Shown: piece by piece, positions 1 to 6,119 of the stretch
How the letters are laid out: each line of letters begins with the position of its first letter
How positions within the stretch are numbered: the stretch's first letter is position 1
Assembly: GCA_023261605.1 (NCBI GenBank)
Contig: JAHFOP010000026.1
Location: 5,103-13,100, forward strand
Origin: Candidatus Moraniibacteriota bacterium
Lineage (GTDB): Bacteria; Patescibacteriota; Minisyncoccia; Moranbacterales; UBA2206
Reading direction: 5' to 3'
Length of the DNA stretch: 7,998 nucleotides
Notes under the pieces: model-generated
Seen by the model: only the letters and a program-made list of their open reading frames with translations
Databases searched by the model: none
Told to the model about the DNA's origin: nothing
Translations under genes and position numbers: made by a program

Positions 1-218
1 GCCGTCCCCTGGCCTTTACTCTGGGTGTAGACATTTTTTTGTTCATCACTCCATTGCGGTCGATAAATAGTACCGTACCATATATTAATACAAAAACCAA
101 CCAAGATAATCGCAAATAGAAAAATACCGACTCGCGCATAGTTGGCGAAAAAACGTAAACCCAACCCAAATAAATAGCTTGGCTTAAAGAATTTTTTTAT
201 TTTTTCCGATAAAATCAT
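1..218 (-). CDS. Small single-span membrane protein, last visible gene of the pilus operon (partial, C-terminus beyond window)
   Basis: I do not recognise this gene by family. The first 72 codons are open from an ATG whose first two bases are shared with the pilO stop (ATGA, 4-base overlap), a strong sign of translational coupling and of a real gene. The protein starts with a basic, amphipathic stretch (MILSEKIKKFF, about residues 1-30, rich in Lys, Arg, Phe). One hydrophobic membrane segment follows at about residues 31-48, then an outside-looking polar region beginning YRPQWSDEQKNVY, which reads like the start of a helix. By the positive-inside rule the N-terminus is cytoplasmic. It lies where diderm pilus operons carry pilP, but there is no lipobox and the topology differs, so I do not call it PilP. 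A conserved accessory subunit bound to PilN/PilO is an inference. There is no Shine-Dalgarno before the ATG, consistent with reinitiation after pilO. It is too short for a function call. Confidence 0.72.
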   Translation of the reverse strand, partial: MILSEKIKKFFKPSYLFGLGLRFFANYARVGIFLFAIILVGFCINIWYGTIYRPQWSDEQKNVYTQSKGQGT

Positions 219-862
219 TGTTTTTGGATATAAACTATGGCCGTTATATCGGTTTTAATTGAACCTTGATTGATATCTGCGCCCGTTGAATTTGTCGCGG
301 AAGAATCTGTGGGCATAAATGGATTTTGATTACCGCCATTTTCAACACTGTTTTTCACGGAGGAAATTGAAATTATGTTAACATAAAAACCGCCGTTTTC
401 CAAAAGATGGATAAATTTGACCAATCCAGCATAATCACCCGTCAAGCCGATCTTGACCAAAAAATAATCCGGATAAGTCACTGCTTTTAATATTTCATTC
501 CCTTTCAAGTCCAGAGATGGTCCTTTAGCATTATCCGCGATCTTCAATTCTATCTTATTTCCCGAAGTTTGCGCCATCGACTCAATATTCTCAATGAAAC
601 TGACCTGATCCTGTTGACCTAAAATGACATTCAGCAAACCATTGCGACTTTCATAATCAGCCCATTCCTTTTTTATTTCCGGTAATTTATCTATTCGGGC
701 TTTTTCTATCTCGCGATCGATGGCCTTCGCTTGGATTTGATAGGACAGCGACTTAATGTTTTTCACAAGCGGAATGACCAAAAAATATGTCGCAACAGCC
801 ACTAGCAGAATATAGCCGCCAATTATTATTGATAATTTATATTTCAACCAGATTTTTTTCAC
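215..862 (-). CDS. pilO: PilO, inner-membrane alignment subunit of the type IV pilus
   Basis: A 215-residue bitopic protein that should pair with PilN in the membrane and help connect the cytoplasmic motor to the growing fibre. It has a short basic N-terminus, one membrane segment at about residues 10-32, a charged coiled-coil helix at about 34-72, and then a PilO-type ferredoxin-like domain (helix VSFIENIESMAQ near 87-98; YFLVKIGLTGDYAGLVKF near 133-150; final strand near 203-213). A polar Asn/Ser/Thr/Gly-rich loop at about 170-200 interrupts the domain before its last strand. The start is GTG at 862, 17 bases after the pilN stop; no in-frame ATG lies nearby and the membrane segment needs this N-terminus. 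No Shine-Dalgarno is visible in the AT-only leader. It ends in TGA, overlapping the next gene by 4 bases. Size, topology and position directly after pilN make the assignment firm, although PilO sequences diverge widely. Confidence 0.88.
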   Translation of the reverse strand: MKKIWLKYKLSIIIGGYILLVAVATYFLVIPLVKNIKSLSYQIQAKAIDREIEKARIDKLPEIKKEWADYESRNGLLNVILGQQDQVSFIENIESMAQTSGNKIELKIADNAKGPSLDLKGNEILKAVTYPDYFLVKIGLTGDYAGLVKFIHLLENGGFYVNIISISSVKNSVENGGNQNPFMPTDSSATNSTGADINQGSIKTDITAIVYIQKQ

Positions 863-879
863 ACTATTTAAATTTTAAA

Positions 880-1431
880 TTATTTTTTCAGACAATCACC
901 ATTAATATTTAGAGTAATGCCAAACTCAACATCGTTTTTTTCGACTAAATTAGAGAGAGGCAGGTCGATATTGGAAAAACATCTATCATTTACTAATTTG
1001 CTTTTAAATTCAATCAGATTATCCCTAGTATCGGACAAGCCTGTTATATTTATACTGTAGTTATTGGTCGTAAGTGATTTAATCTCTATCCCGTCAGGAA
1101 TCAGACCACTAATTTTCTCGAAGACATTCGACCAATGCAGTTGAGTCTGGTCAATTGAAGCGATTTGTTTTATTTTTTCATTCGCCTGTTTGAATTGATT
1201 GTCATAGCCCTTAATTTTTTCAAATTGATCAGCCGTCTCAATTTCAACATTTAAAGCCGCTTCACTGGATAAGCTAATATTCAAAATATATTTGAAACTC
1301 ACCAGTACGGCAAAAAAAACTACTACTATGATAGTCAGCGCTACTTCTGCCTTAATCGCCATTTTAACTCTTTTATTTCTGCTAATTTCCTCTTTCTTGC
1401 CTGGCGGGATTAGATTAAGTTTTATCTCCAT
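880..1431 (-). CDS. pilN: PilN, PilM-binding membrane subunit of the type IV pilus
   Basis: A 183-residue bitopic protein of the PilN/GspL-C type. The cytoplasmic N-terminus carries the family hallmark, here MEIKLNLIPP (residues 1-10), equivalent to the INLLP motif that docks in the groove of PilM. A basic stretch (11-28) precedes one membrane segment at about 29-50. A helical coiled-coil region (about 55-98, rich in Glu, Lys, Gln) is followed by a small ferredoxin-like domain (about 100-178) with the usual pattern IPDGIEIKSL, a strand SINITG, and a helix ending near Phe152. Two cysteines, C151 and C180, lie on the extracytoplasmic side. The ATG at 1431 lies inside the end of pilM (17-base overlap) and has the only clear ribosome binding site in the operon. 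PilN should heterodimerise with PilO and pass signals from PilM-PilB-PilC to the fibre. The length is typical for the family. Confidence 0.93.
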   Translation of the reverse strand: MEIKLNLIPPGKKEEISRNKRVKMAIKAEVALTIIVVVFFAVLVSFKYILNISLSSEAALNVEIETADQFEKIKGYDNQFKQANEKIKQIASIDQTQLHWSNVFEKISGLIPDGIEIKSLTTNNYSINITGLSDTRDNLIEFKSKLVNDRCFSNIDLPLSNLVEKNDVEFGITLNINGDCLKK

Positions 1432-2503
1432 AGCTCATTCCTCGCATAGCCAGGCCAATGGCCGTAGTGTAGCGAATAGAATCACTTCTGCTTATTATCG
1501 GCAAATTTTTACCTAAATTTAAATTTATCCACGGATTCCCCAGCACAACTTCGTAGGCAAGCTTGGTTGCCAAATATGCAGCTAACCCCTTAAGATTGGC
1601 GCTCCCGCCGGAAATGATCACTTTTTTTATCTCGGCACCATTGTCTGGAAAGGTGCGATAAAAATCAATCGTTCGCTCTATCTCAGTAGACAAATTTTCC
1701 AACAACGGCCGCAGTAATGCTACAACTGGGTTAGTCTTGCCAGCCGAAGAATGTTCAATGCCTTGTGATATTTTTATCTTATCAGCTTCTTCATGGCTAA
1801 TCCCAATATGGCTAGCGATTAGATCAGTTATGCCCTGAGAAGAGAAAGGGATACTGGAGGTAAAACAAGGAACGCCTTTTTGGATTATTATGAAACTAGT
1901 CTTTAATGCTCCAATGTCCACAACCAAATAGGCATCTTCTTCCCCTGAATTATCAGGAATAATACTTCTAGCCGTCGCAACTGACTCCATCTCCATGCCA
2001 CAAACCGAAAGGCCACAAGATTCCAGAACTGTTACCAAATTGTCCACTACCTCTCTGGAAACAGCCACTGTGAGGACACGTTGCTTCCCGTCCTTTTGCT
2101 CCAAAAATTGCCAATCAAAATATACTTTGTCTATTTCCAAAGGAATCCCCGCTTCAATTTCCCATTTAATTGCTTCAGCTGCTTCTGTTTCTTCAATTAT
2201 TGGAATATCGATCGTGCGCAAAAAGACTTTCGACTCAGGGATAGAACAGATGACTTTTTTCGTGTTTATTTTTTTTGGCCCAGCCGAACTGATTGTTTCG
2301 CAAATAGCTTTACTCAATTTTTCCGCTTCGATTATTTGTCCGTTTTCAATGTAGCCTGCCCCTATTTCTCTAACACTGAAACTTCTGATTCTATCAATAT
2401 CCCCATCTTTTTCCAATTGAAAAACTTTAACAGAAGATTCGCCTAAATCCAATCCAAAATAACTGTCTTCAAAACTTATTATTTTTTTATTCCAAAAATT
2501 CAT
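1415..2503 (-). CDS. pilM: PilM, cytoplasmic actin-like ATPase-fold subunit of the type IV pilus
   Basis: PilM is an FtsA/actin-like cytoplasmic protein that binds nucleotide and the N-terminus of PilN. Using the ATG at 2503 the product has 362 residues, the family's usual size. Visible signatures are the phosphate-1 loop FGLDLGESSVKVFQL (about 16-30), the conserved SIPESKVFLR strand (about 99-108), the PilM-specific segment IKWEIEAGIPLEI (about 112-124), phosphate-2 YLVVDIGALKTSFII (about 192-206), and the adenosine motif VIISGGSANLKGL (about 295-307). An in-frame GTG at 2539 would add 12 hydrophobic, Cys/Tyr-rich residues. I reject it because family members begin just before the FGLD motif with a short Phe/Trp-Lys stretch, as MNFWNKK does here. 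Neither start has a Shine-Dalgarno. The 3' end overlaps pilN by 17 bases. The 52 bases between this start and the preceding stop form the widest gap in the operon. Confidence 0.95.
   Translation of the reverse strand: MNFWNKKIISFEDSYFGLDLGESSVKVFQLEKDGDIDRIRSFSVREIGAGYIENGQIIEAEKLSKAICETISSAGPKKINTKKVICSIPESKVFLRTIDIPIIEETEAAEAIKWEIEAGIPLEIDKVYFDWQFLEQKDGKQRVLTVAVSREVVDNLVTVLESCGLSVCGMEMESVATARSIIPDNSGEEDAYLVVDIGALKTSFIIIQKGVPCFTSSIPFSSQGITDLIASHIGISHEEADKIKISQGIEHSSAGKTNPVVALLRPLLENLSTEIERTIDFYRTFPDNGAEIKKVIISGGSANLKGLAAYLATKLAYEVVLGNPWINLNLGKNLPIISRSDSIRYTTAIGLAMRGMSYGDKT
1439..1443 (-). promoter_or_regulatory. Ribosome binding site of pilN (GAGGA)
   Basis: On the coding strand GAGGA sits 7 bases before the pilN ATG at 1431. 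It lies within the pilM codons for Arg-Gly near its C-terminus. It is the only clear Shine-Dalgarno match before any of the eight starts in this window, and supports pilN beginning inside pilM rather than at a later codon. Confidence 0.6.
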
Positions 2504-2555
2504 ATACACATAATAACACACAAAATTACAGAATGACACAAAAATTTTCTATTAT

Positions 2556-4091
2556 TTACAATTCCTGCCAAAGATCGATGGCATACTCCGTCCCTGTCGG
2601 GAAATATGGCGGCGGATAATAGAGTAGATTATTATCAAAATTCAAATTACGCGTATCATAGCCCCAATCTGAATATCCATTTGTCCAAGCAAATCCATAA
2701 CGCTGATTGGTCGCCATAGAGCCATTTAGTGTTATGGAGTTTTTGTGATCGCTCGTTCCATAATCAGCCCGACCCACTCGTCCATCTTTAGCGATAAAAC
2801 CGCCATCAATGATTAGATTATCTTGGCTATTCTTTATGACTTCCACGTCATTTTGCGCAATAACACCAAGAATATCCGTTCCATCTAAGTTAGTATACAA
2901 AATATTATTGTTTCCAATAAAAATATTAGATTCTAGGCCTCCAATAAGGTTGGCTGCGACAACCGTGACTTTTTTCGTGTTTATAGTTCCCTCCAGCCAA
3001 ATATTATCTTCTACGAAAATAACGCTGTTATTGGGAATGGTGTATGTTGAGCTTTTGCAATAGCACGTTGATCCGTTTGTCTTATTCTTGCACTGAGTAT
3101 TCGGTCCATCTGACGTGGTGGGCGCGGTACAAGCCGTACCGGTACCATTGGAATTTTTTGTGCCGGCATACCCAGTAATAAAGTTTGAGGAAACATCATA
3201 AGAATTGACGGTATAGACATCGTAGTCTCCATTGGCTTTTAGGATAATTTGCCTTCCCTCGGCAGTATTATCAAAATATTTTCCACCACCTGATTGTGCT
3301 TGTGTTTTCATAAAAGACAAATCCGAAACCACTCCCGTGAAGCTCACTTCCGGCACCGGGAATTGTCGACCGGCCATAAAAACATCTGTGCGACTGGACA
3401 TGACGCTTGGAGGTGCTTCCGCCGCGCGAAAAGTGTCATTCACTCCGCTGGCAGGTGGCGCATTTACATGCGTATGCACTCCAAACTCAGAATTTCCCCC
3501 ATGATCAGGATCATCATAAGTAGAAACCAGACTTGAAATGACATTATGCGCTACGCCATCAAATCGAATCCCCTTATTAGAATGTATCTTGCCATAAACA
3601 TTCGTGCCTTCGCCAAAACGCACAAAGTTATTGGCCAAAACCGCATATTCGCTCCAAGATGGTCGGCGGAATCTAACCTGCACAACGCGTTTAATTCCTG
3701 GTTCTTTATATGTCCATCCAGTTGATTTAACAGTCACAATCGTCGACCCCGTACTGGGAGCTGTCACTTCTATTTTGTATCTGCCCAAATCTTCGTAGTC
3801 GACTTCGTAGGCGGCGCCCACCCCCAGTGGATTGCCACTAGTCCAAAATGTTTGAATCTGCTGGGCAGTCTTGCCTGATGTTTGATGAGCCAAATACCAG
3901 CGATAATAATAGACTCCGGCTTCAGCCACCTGAAAGGCTTCCTCTTTCTCCGCTCGATTATAGCTAAATTTCAATTGAGAAGTTATATAACTCAGCATTG
4001 ACATTAGGATTACGGACACGGCAAACATAATTATCAGGCCATACGCCAGAACAGATCCTCTTTTATTTTTTCTGAAACCGACTGCTGACAT
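2556..4091 (-). CDS. PilX/GspK-like minor pilin with a probable beta-solenoid body
   Basis: A 511-residue surface protein, far larger than classical PilX (about 170-200). The N-terminus fits the PilX_N pattern: basic start, RG at 11-12, hydrophobic helix at about 13-38 (SVLAYGLIIMFAVSVILM), then EEAFQVAEAGVYYY (50-63), matching the QAF..AEAG signature after PilX-type helices. If prepilin peptidase cuts after G12, mature position 5 is Tyr, not the usual Glu; GspK also lacks Glu5. Residues about 85-142 resemble a small sandwich domain. Residues about 150-185 and 350-460 show short Asn/Gly/Ile/Val-rich strands (NNFVRFGEGTNVYGKI; NNSVIFVEDNIWLEGTI) typical of a right-handed beta-helix. A cysteine-rich insert (C321, C334, C343, C345) lies between. 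The C-terminus has YDTRN, a PPPYFPTG motif and a terminal Trp-Gln-Glu-Leu, which I associate from memory with PilX-like proteins of DUF4900 type. It follows two prepilins, the position of PilX or GspK. A tip location is inferred. Confidence 0.85.
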   Translation of the reverse strand: MSAVGFRKNKRGSVLAYGLIIMFAVSVILMSMLSYITSQLKFSYNRAEKEEAFQVAEAGVYYYRWYLAHQTSGKTAQQIQTFWTSGNPLGVGAAYEVDYEDLGRYKIEVTAPSTGSTIVTVKSTGWTYKEPGIKRVVQVRFRRPSWSEYAVLANNFVRFGEGTNVYGKIHSNKGIRFDGVAHNVISSLVSTYDDPDHGGNSEFGVHTHVNAPPASGVNDTFRAAEAPPSVMSSRTDVFMAGRQFPVPEVSFTGVVSDLSFMKTQAQSGGGKYFDNTAEGRQIILKANGDYDVYTVNSYDVSSNFITGYAGTKNSNGTGTACTAPTTSDGPNTQCKNKTNGSTCYCKSSTYTIPNNSVIFVEDNIWLEGTINTKKVTVVAANLIGGLESNIFIGNNNILYTNLDGTDILGVIAQNDVEVIKNSQDNLIIDGGFIAKDGRVGRADYGTSDHKNSITLNGSMATNQRYGFAWTNGYSDWGYDTRNLNFDNNLLYYPPPYFPTGTEYAIDLWQEL

Positions 4092-4096
4092 ATTTT

Positions 4097-4735
4097 TTAT
4101 TTCAAATGGTCATAATCATTCAAGTTGCGCATCTCCACGAAATTTTGCATCTTAACATTATCTGGAGCATGAGCCGGATTAAGGTTTATTTCCAAATATA
4201 TCTTCACTAATCGAACAACGGGAATATTCACTGAACCGGCCAAGGGATTGTTGATAGTATCCTGTGGATAATCTTTATTGTAGTAATAAAATATAGGCGT
4301 ACTGCTATTATTCACTATACGGCTGGCGATGGTTATGACTGATTGATCTCCGACCGGATAAGTTTTCGGCATCGTAGCGCTCGGACTCGTTATTCCCATC
4401 ATGACATCCGTGCCATTTTTGTAAAAATGTAATCTTTCCGTTATAGTATCCTTATTATAATCGCAAAAAATAGTTAGCTCATTATTGCTGGCCAATTGAA
4501 TCGGGTAAGCCCCATCATCTCCTTGGCGCACGCGCCGGATATAATCCACCATCATATTCATGCCTTGAGACACTGCCATAGAAGATTGCCCCAGTTCAAT
4601 AGTATAGGCATTTGATTGCCAAGTTTTGATGAACAAAAGTGAAAAACCTCCAATACCAATAGAAAAAATTGCCACGGCCATCAGAGTCTCAATAAGCGTT
4701 ATGCCTATTCTATTTTGTAGCTTATTTTTTTTCAT
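4097..4735 (-). CDS. Type IV prepilin-like minor pilin, PilW/PulJ-like
   Basis: A 212-residue prepilin with a class III leader: the basic MKKNKLQNRIG is cut after G11, and the mature protein starts ITLIETLMAVAIF with the conserved Glu at mature position 5 (E16). The hydrophobic helix runs to about residue 37. The rest is a beta-rich head: a helical neck with VSQGMNMMVDYIRRVRQG (about 55-72), then strands including ELTIFCDYNKD, ITERLHFYKNG, PIFYYYNKD and LVKIYLEINLNP, ending near FVEMRNLND. Neck helix, early strand reading back a value, and terminal EMRNLN strand are what I expect of PulJ/GspJ and PilW types. Its order, second of three before the PilX-like gene, supports PilW, but head sequences of minor pilins diverge too far for a firm symbol. 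The ATG shares one base with the stop of the preceding gene (TAATG), so coupled translation is likely. It acts in the pilus, probably in the priming or tip complex. Confidence 0.87.
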   Translation of the reverse strand: MKKNKLQNRIGITLIETLMAVAIFSIGIGGFSLLFIKTWQSNAYTIELGQSSMAVSQGMNMMVDYIRRVRQGDDGAYPIQLASNNELTIFCDYNKDTITERLHFYKNGTDVMMGITSPSATMPKTYPVGDQSVITIASRIVNNSSTPIFYYYNKDYPQDTINNPLAGSVNIPVVRLVKIYLEINLNPAHAPDNVKMQNFVEMRNLNDYDHLK

Positions 4736-6111
4736 TATTCTTCAGTCATTGATACATTTTTATTAGTTAAACTTCCGGCATTGATTGTGACTGACTCATT
4801 GTCATTTTGAAACCCGCTTGCGGTAACTGACAAATCATATGTTCCGGCTTGAAAAATTGCATTCGAATCAGGAAAAAATACCATGCCGTCACTTCCAGTC
4901 GTTATCGTTTCATCATAAGCCAAGCCGACATTTTTTAGCTCTACCGTGGCTCCTACTAAAGGAGAACTATCCGTAGTCTTAACCACCCGCACCGATATTC
5001 CAGTCATAGTTTTATCAGCTACCTTTAATTTTATATCCGTCGAACTTTCTGACACCGCAGAAAAAGGAGATATGGGATCGCTACCAATAAGTTCACGCGT
5101 AGTTTCACTGCTCGCCAATCCAAAGGCATACTGCCCAGGACTAATAGAATCAAATGTCTTTTCTCCGCTGGAGTTAGTACTGCCGTTAAAATCTAAATTA
5201 TAAGTTGGGGCAAACGGAGACGATATCCCAGTTCCAAGTTTTCTTCCCCCATTAAGCACAATTCCGACATTGCCCACGGGGTTACCCAAATAATCTATGG
5301 TTGATATTTTTATATTGGCCACTTTATTTTCGACGATATTGGTCGTATTAAATGTTCCTCCGATGACAGACGCATGAGTATCCACTGGGTTATAAGTGGT
5401 TGCCGGATAAGGCGGAAGAGTACTAACTGTTTCATATCCGCTCTTAGAGACGGTTATTTGATATTTCTGCAAAGATTCTTTGGCACCCAGAAGCATCACG
5501 CTTCCCGAGGCATCAGTTTGAACAACTTCGTCTATGCTTACGTCTGGATTAAATACATGAACACTAGCTCCGGCTACGCCAGCACCACCAGATTGATCAC
5601 TAAAAACATTAATAGCGAGGATACCATCTCCCACCGTAGCCACTTCCAATCCAGGTGGCACGAATCTGGAGGATACCTTTACGCTTCCATGATCTGATCC
5701 GCCATTATCCCAAGAAACAGTGATATCTAATTGCTTATAATCATGATAGGCCACGTCATTGGGCGATCCACCGAGTGTCCCATCAAATGGATCATCCACA
5801 AAGGTGGCGTATGTGTGAACTTGATACTTTTTTCCGTTTTCAGTTACGTCCTCATCTTGAGGAATCGTTCCGCTACAAACACCGGAAATAACTCCCACAT
5901 TATCATATTTGAGATTACGGGCGATTTCCATTTTTTCGTTAGCCAGTGCCACCGCCCCCAAGCGATTTTTGGAAGATATGATTGCTCTAGTCCCAATACT
6001 TATGACGTTATAAAATGTCACGGTAATAAGCGCCAAAATAAAAACCATGATTAGCCCCTCAATTAAGGTAAATCCTAAATTGTATTTTTTTATTTTTGTT
6101 TTTACGAACAT
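4735..6111 (-). CDS. Modular type IV prepilin with three Ig-like/carboxypeptidase-regulatory-like repeats
   Basis: A 458-residue prepilin. The leader MFVKTKIKKYNLG is cleaved after G13 and the mature chain begins FTLIEGLIMVFILAL with Glu5 (E18); the hydrophobic helix reaches about residue 40. The neck LANEKMEIARNLKYDNVG (about 56-73) resembles PilV/GspI-type minor pilins. A pilin-like head with strands extends to about 153. Three beta-sandwich repeats of about 65-90 residues follow: about 162-230 (ILAINVFSD, AGVAGASVHVFN, TDASGSVML, YQITVSKSGYETV), 264-334 (VANIKISTIDYLGNPVG, SSGEKTFDSISPGQY) and 370-455 (GISVRVVKTTDSSPLVGATV, TTGSDGMVFF, AGTYDLSVTASGFQ). Each has the pattern substitution-G-x-V-x-L ... 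T-x-x-G-x-x-F ... G-x-Y-x-V of carboxypeptidase-regulatory-like (CNA-B-like) folds. These would project from the fibre and could serve as a stalk or adhesive arm. The start is the ATG at 6111, 8 bases after the pilC stop, without a visible Shine-Dalgarno. PilV-like by order; no symbol is justified. Confidence 0.88.
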   Translation of the reverse strand: MFVKTKIKKYNLGFTLIEGLIMVFILALITVTFYNVISIGTRAIISSKNRLGAVALANEKMEIARNLKYDNVGVISGVCSGTIPQDEDVTENGKKYQVHTYATFVDDPFDGTLGGSPNDVAYHDYKQLDITVSWDNGGSDHGSVKVSSRFVPPGLEVATVGDGILAINVFSDQSGGAGVAGASVHVFNPDVSIDEVVQTDASGSVMLLGAKESLQKYQITVSKSGYETVSTLPPYPATTYNPVDTHASVIGGTFNTTNIVENKVANIKISTIDYLGNPVGNVGIVLNGGRKLGTGISSPFAPTYNLDFNGSTNSSGEKTFDSISPGQYAFGLASSETTRELIGSDPISPFSAVSESSTDIKLKVADKTMTGISVRVVKTTDSSPLVGATVELKNVGLAYDETITTGSDGMVFFPDSNAIFQAGTYDLSVTASGFQNDNESVTINAGSLTNKNVSMTEE

Positions 6112-6119
6112 ACTGAAAA

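Noticed and set aside
866..880. Perfect 7-base inverted repeat with a one-base centre between pilN and pilO
   Set aside because: It is made only of A and T and has no room for a hairpin loop, so it cannot be a useful terminator. Such palindromes are common by chance in AT-rich gaps.
1995..2446. Two plus-strand open frames (119 and 121 codons) antisense to pilM
   Set aside because: They lie wholly within a well-supported gene, overlap each other in different frames, and have biased compositions (Phe/Ser/Cys-rich) expected of antisense shadows.
2504..2539. In-frame GTG start for pilM giving 12 extra N-terminal residues
   Set aside because: The extension is hydrophobic and Cys/Tyr-rich, unlike PilM N-termini. 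The ATG at 2503 gives the family-typical beginning just before the FGLD motif, and the GTG has no ribosome binding site.
3011..3232. Minus-strand open frame of 73 codons in another frame within the PilX-like gene
   Set aside because: It is fully nested, low in complexity, and lacks a start signal; it is a shadow of the Thr/Asn/Gly-rich codons of the main frame.
5374..6054. Two plus-strand open frames of 107 codons antisense to the modular prepilin
   Set aside because: No recognisable domains or start signals, and the opposite strand encodes a clear prepilin with leader and repeats through the same DNA.
4735..6111. Alternative code (UGA as Gly or Trp) as in some Patescibacteria
   Set aside because: None of the genes needs readthrough of TGA, and pilO ends at TGA in a typical ATGA overlap, so the standard bacterial code fits.
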